Source: Cafeteria roenbergensis
Lineage: Eukaryota; Sar; Bigyra; Bicosoecida; Cafeteriaceae
Assembly (NCBI GenBank): GCA_008330645.1
Contig: VLTN01000012.1
Coordinates: 372,001-436,000, forward strand
Length of the DNA stretch: 64,000 bases
Direction of reading: 5' to 3'
This document shows positions 61,687 through 64,000 of the stretch, piece after piece; within the stretch, counting starts at the first letter, position 1, and each line of letters opens with the position of its first letter. A program made the position numbers and the translations under genes. The notes under the pieces were generated by a model that saw nothing but the letters and a program-made list of their open reading frames with translations, was not told the DNA's origin and did no database searches.

Positions 61687-64000
61687 TCACGGCACGCCGC
61701 CTGGGCCGGCAGCGGCCTCCGCGCTGGCGGGGCTGGACTCTGTGCGGTGCGCCTCGTTCCTTGCGTCGAGCATCATGCGGCGGTGCATGTCCTCGAGCGC
61801 GCGGGCGGCCGACGTGGACAGCCGCTGCTTTTCCAAGTAGGTAGCCCTCACGATGGCGAGCCGCCGACCGCCCTGCAGCCTGGCTCGGAGGCCCATGATC
61901 CACTCGCGCCGCGTGGCAGCCGTCACGAAGCACACCGTGAGCTTGCGGGTGCCAGGCCCGGACTCTGGGCGGTTGGCCAGCTCAAAGCCAGGAGTGCCCG
62001 GCGGCGGGGGGTCGCGCGTGACCTCGAGGGCAAAGTCCGTGGGGAAGGCTTGTCTCTGCGGGATGCTCAGCCGAGTCGACCCAGGGACAATGGTAAAGGT
62101 CCCAGCGGGGTCGCTATCCAGCGCGTCAAGCCTGGCGGTCACGTCGGCCAGTTTTGCCTTGACCGCAGGCTTGGCTTCGAAGGTCGCCGTCGACAGCTCG
62201 TCCTGCACGTCACTCAGCTCCTTTGTCAGCGCCGACCGCTTCTCCACGTCGTTGAACCATGCGATGACGTTCTGCTTCAGCACAAGCGCCCGCCAGTTGG
62301 GCTGCCTTGTCGCACCGAACAGGGATCCAAACAGTCGCGGGCGGAACATCCCCGTTTGCGCCGTCCCGGGGGTCGCCACGCAGGCCTGGGCTTGCAGCCG
62401 CTTGCCGCGCAGACGCTTCTGAGCAAAGGCAGCCTCCGTCATGCGTGCAAACGCCCACGCATCGAAAAAGTCCACGCCCAGCAGCTCCGCGCGGAGGGCT
62501 GCCCGCGACCCGGCGCCTTCGAGCGAGCGAGACGACAGCGACGGCGTCCGCAGCACGCTTGCTTCGACAGCCGCGCGACGCGCAGCCACGGCACGCGCTC
62601 CTGCGGCAGCAAGCAGCGCTCGCTCGGCCACGAAGCCGCGAAACGGCTTCTTGCAGGAGATGCTGGAAGCTGCCATGCGGTCGTCAACAGAGTCAGCCTC
62701 GGCCACGAACATTCGCGAGTCGAATGCTGACAGGAAGGCCTCGTCGCTGCCCGTCCCCACAGACGAAGAGATGTCGGTCGCGCCTGCTTGCCACCGGCTT
62801 GCGCTGACGCCCGCTCCAGCACGCCCCCCCGCGCCGGCGCCAGCAGGGGCAACCGCAGCGGGGCCCTCGCCCGCTCCAGACGCTGCGGACGAATCAGCGG
62901 CGGCCGGGTCGGCCGTGGCAGGCACGAAGCCGCCCGCGTCACCGACTGCCGCCCCTGTCTCGGCCGGGCGCTCCCTGGCGGCGTCCCTGTCGCTGTCGAT
63001 GTACATTCTGAAGGACTTGAACATGGACACGAACACCGACGCAACGGCGATGCGGAGGTGGCTTACGGCGAGCAGGCGCCGCTCAAGAGCGAACACCTGC
63101 GCAGAGCCTGAACCCGTCAAGGGCATGGCCATCGCCTGCCGGATGAGCTCGCGACGAAGCGCCGCAGGCTGGCTCGCTCGCTGCACAGGGCTTCCCACCA
63201 GGGTCACTGGCGGGCTGGCTTCCGGCGGAGGCCCGCCCGGCGGCGGCGCGACGTCAACGGCCTCGTGGAGCGACGCCCACGCGGTGTTTTGCTCCTCCAG
63301 GATCTCGGCGTTGGCCCCAGTTCCGTTGCCAGACTCGTCTTCCTCGTCGCCAAGGCCGGCCTCGTCAATCGCTCGCTGCCGGCGCCGCAGGGGCGCCTCT
63401 GCCCAGAAGGGACCCCCCTCCGGCTGAGGCAGCTCCCGCCGCGCGTCCGCCCCGGGGGACACCCATGTGCCAGGCACAGGCTCCCCGGGCAGCGCCCCAG
63501 CCTGCCCTGCGCCGGCCCGCGACGGCGTTCTGGCCCACACCGAAATGGGGTCTCCACAGCTCGAACGGGGCCCCTCGCCCTCAAGACCAGCCGCGAGCGG
63601 CGCCTCTGCCGCGGCCGCCGCAGCCCCTCCCGCCCCTTCGGCGCCGGCGATGGATTGCCGGCGAGCCCAGTCCCGCCGCCCTCTGCGAAGCGCCCGCTTG
63701 GCGGCCATCTCGCGCTGAAAGTCGCGCGCCTGGCGCCAGTCCGCCCACGGGGCTGCCGGCGCCTCCACCGTGATGGGCAGGCTCTGAGTCTCCTCGGCCC
63801 AGTCGCGACTGCGCTCGCTCGCGGGGCCCTCGCCTGCGAAGAGCGGAAGCCTGCCCCCGCGCTCCTTGATGCGGTCAATCACGTTGTCGTCAGTGTCCCC
63901 AACGATTGCGGCGTGCAGGCCGATTGTGAAGTTGGCCTCCCGAGGCAGGGAGAGGTCGTCGGGGTCGCTGGCCGTCGAGGTCTGGATCCTTCCTGTGGTA
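61687..64000 (-). CDS. DENN-domain protein with C-terminal PH domain (5' end outside window)
   Basis: The minus-strand frame is open from the window edge to the stop at 61687 (about 770 residues seen). Near the edge, TGRIQTSTASDPDD and LPREANFTIGLHAAIVGDT resemble the end of a cDENN domain. Later, FALERRLLAVSHLRIAVAS with FVSMFKSFRMYI, and LLGVDFFDAWAFARMTEAAF, fit a dDENN region broken by long Ala/Gly/Pro-rich insertions. A PH domain follows (NWRALVLKQNVIAWFNDVEK ... TFTIVPGSTRL ... LTVCFVTAATRREWIMGLR), then a helical tail. DENN proteins are exchange factors for Rab GTPases in membrane traffic; the PH domain suggests phosphoinositide binding. The target Rab is unknown. Confidence 0.75.
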   Translation of the reverse strand, partial: TTGRIQTSTASDPDDLSLPREANFTIGLHAAIVGDTDDNVIDRIKERGGRLPLFAGEGPASERSRDWAEETQSLPITVEAPAAPWADWRQARDFQREMAAKRALRRGRRDWARRQSIAGAEGAGGAAAAAAEAPLAAGLEGEGPRSSCGDPISVWARTPSRAGAGQAGALPGEPVPGTWVSPGADARRELPQPEGGPFWAEAPLRRRQRAIDEAGLGDEEDESGNGTGANAEILEEQNTAWASLHEAVDVAPPPGGPPPEASPPVTLVGSPVQRASQPAALRRELIRQAMAMPLTGSGSAQVFALERRLLAVSHLRIAVASVFVSMFKSFRMYIDSDRDAARERPAETGAAVGDAGGFVPATADPAAADSSAASGAGEGPAAVAPAGAGAGGRAGAGVSASRWQAGATDISSSVGTGSDEAFLSAFDSRMFVAEADSVDDRMAASSISCKKPFRGFVAERALLAAAGARAVAARRAAVEASVLRTPSLSSRSLEGAGSRAALRAELLGVDFFDAWAFARMTEAAFAQKRLRGKRLQAQACVATPGTAQTGMFRPRLFGSLFGATRQPNWRALVLKQNVIAWFNDVEKRSALTKELSDVQDELSTATFEAKPAVKAKLADVTARLDALDSDPAGTFTIVPGSTRLSIPQRQAFPTDFALEVTRDPPPPGTPGFELANRPESGPGTRKLTVCFVTAATRREWIMGLRARLQGGRRLAIVRATYLEKQRLSTSAARALEDMHRRMMLDARNEAHRTESSPASAEAAAGPGGVP

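Overview
This is a window of very GC-rich nuclear DNA from a protist. Gene structures are eukaryotic: I could place 28 short spliceosomal introns of about 100-420 bp, nearly all with GTGAG donors and CAG acceptors. A nuclear-type tRNA gene lies between protein genes. Conserved genes include translation quality control (pelota), DNA ligase I, an RNA polymerase I/III subunit, two SSU-processome factors, the trafficking factor HID1, an SLC26 anion transporter, mevalonate kinase and a meiotic HORMA protein. Two flagellar/sperm-type genes (EFHB and MORN5) suggest a flagellate, and the HORMA gene suggests a sexual cycle. Mevalonate kinase shows that a mevalonate pathway is likely. No plastid or photosynthesis gene is present. 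A GC-rich heterotrophic flagellate, for example a stramenopile of the bicosoecid type, would fit, but the window alone does not fix the taxon.

Layout. 0-4 kb: 3' end of a huge disordered His-rich protein. 4-11.7 kb: HORMA gene, a secreted DUF218 protein, pelota (head-to-head with DUF218) and EFHB. 11.9-20.3 kb: two very large low-complexity minus-strand genes. The first carries a poly-Q tract and an eight-copy 36-bp coding minisatellite. The second looks like a degenerate membrane hybrid histidine kinase whose receiver domain is split by a long insertion. 21-32.5 kb: minus-strand run of SLC26, DNA ligase I and HID1. 32.6-38.6 kb: plus-strand run of a coiled-coil protein, an unrecognised 742-residue protein and ESF2/ABT1. 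38.6-39.8 kb: a lower-GC island with a tRNA-Met gene and a 120-residue orphan gene. 40-47.1 kb: mevalonate kinase, a C1orf131/Faf1-like gene, MORN5 and RPAC1. 47.5-53.5 kb: a divergent pair of a long disordered protein and a candidate CCNDBP1/GCIP-like protein.

54-61.4 kb is different from everything else. It is a gene-poor, less GC-biased tract holding at least five small, intronless, same-strand paralogues. They share an N-terminal RPPxL..P...[FL]xxFE[LT] motif and a C-terminal DLTD[DE] motif that resembles a SUMO-interaction motif. Between the two closest copies the conserved segments differ almost only at synonymous sites, which argues for real, selected protein genes. A sixth, more diverged small gene at 54.1-54.3 kb also ends in a VDLT motif. 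I consider this the most novel element of the window. 61.7-64 kb holds the 3' part of a DENN-domain gene with a PH domain.

Apart from that array, the genes do not form an obvious pathway. They are packed tightly, with four divergent pairs separated by about 147-476 bp and several tail-to-tail pairs. I recognised no transposable element, integrated virus or CRISPR array. All exon boundaries are read by eye from splice consensus and homology in the protein sequence, so unsupported 5' ends and large in-frame insertions should be treated as provisional.
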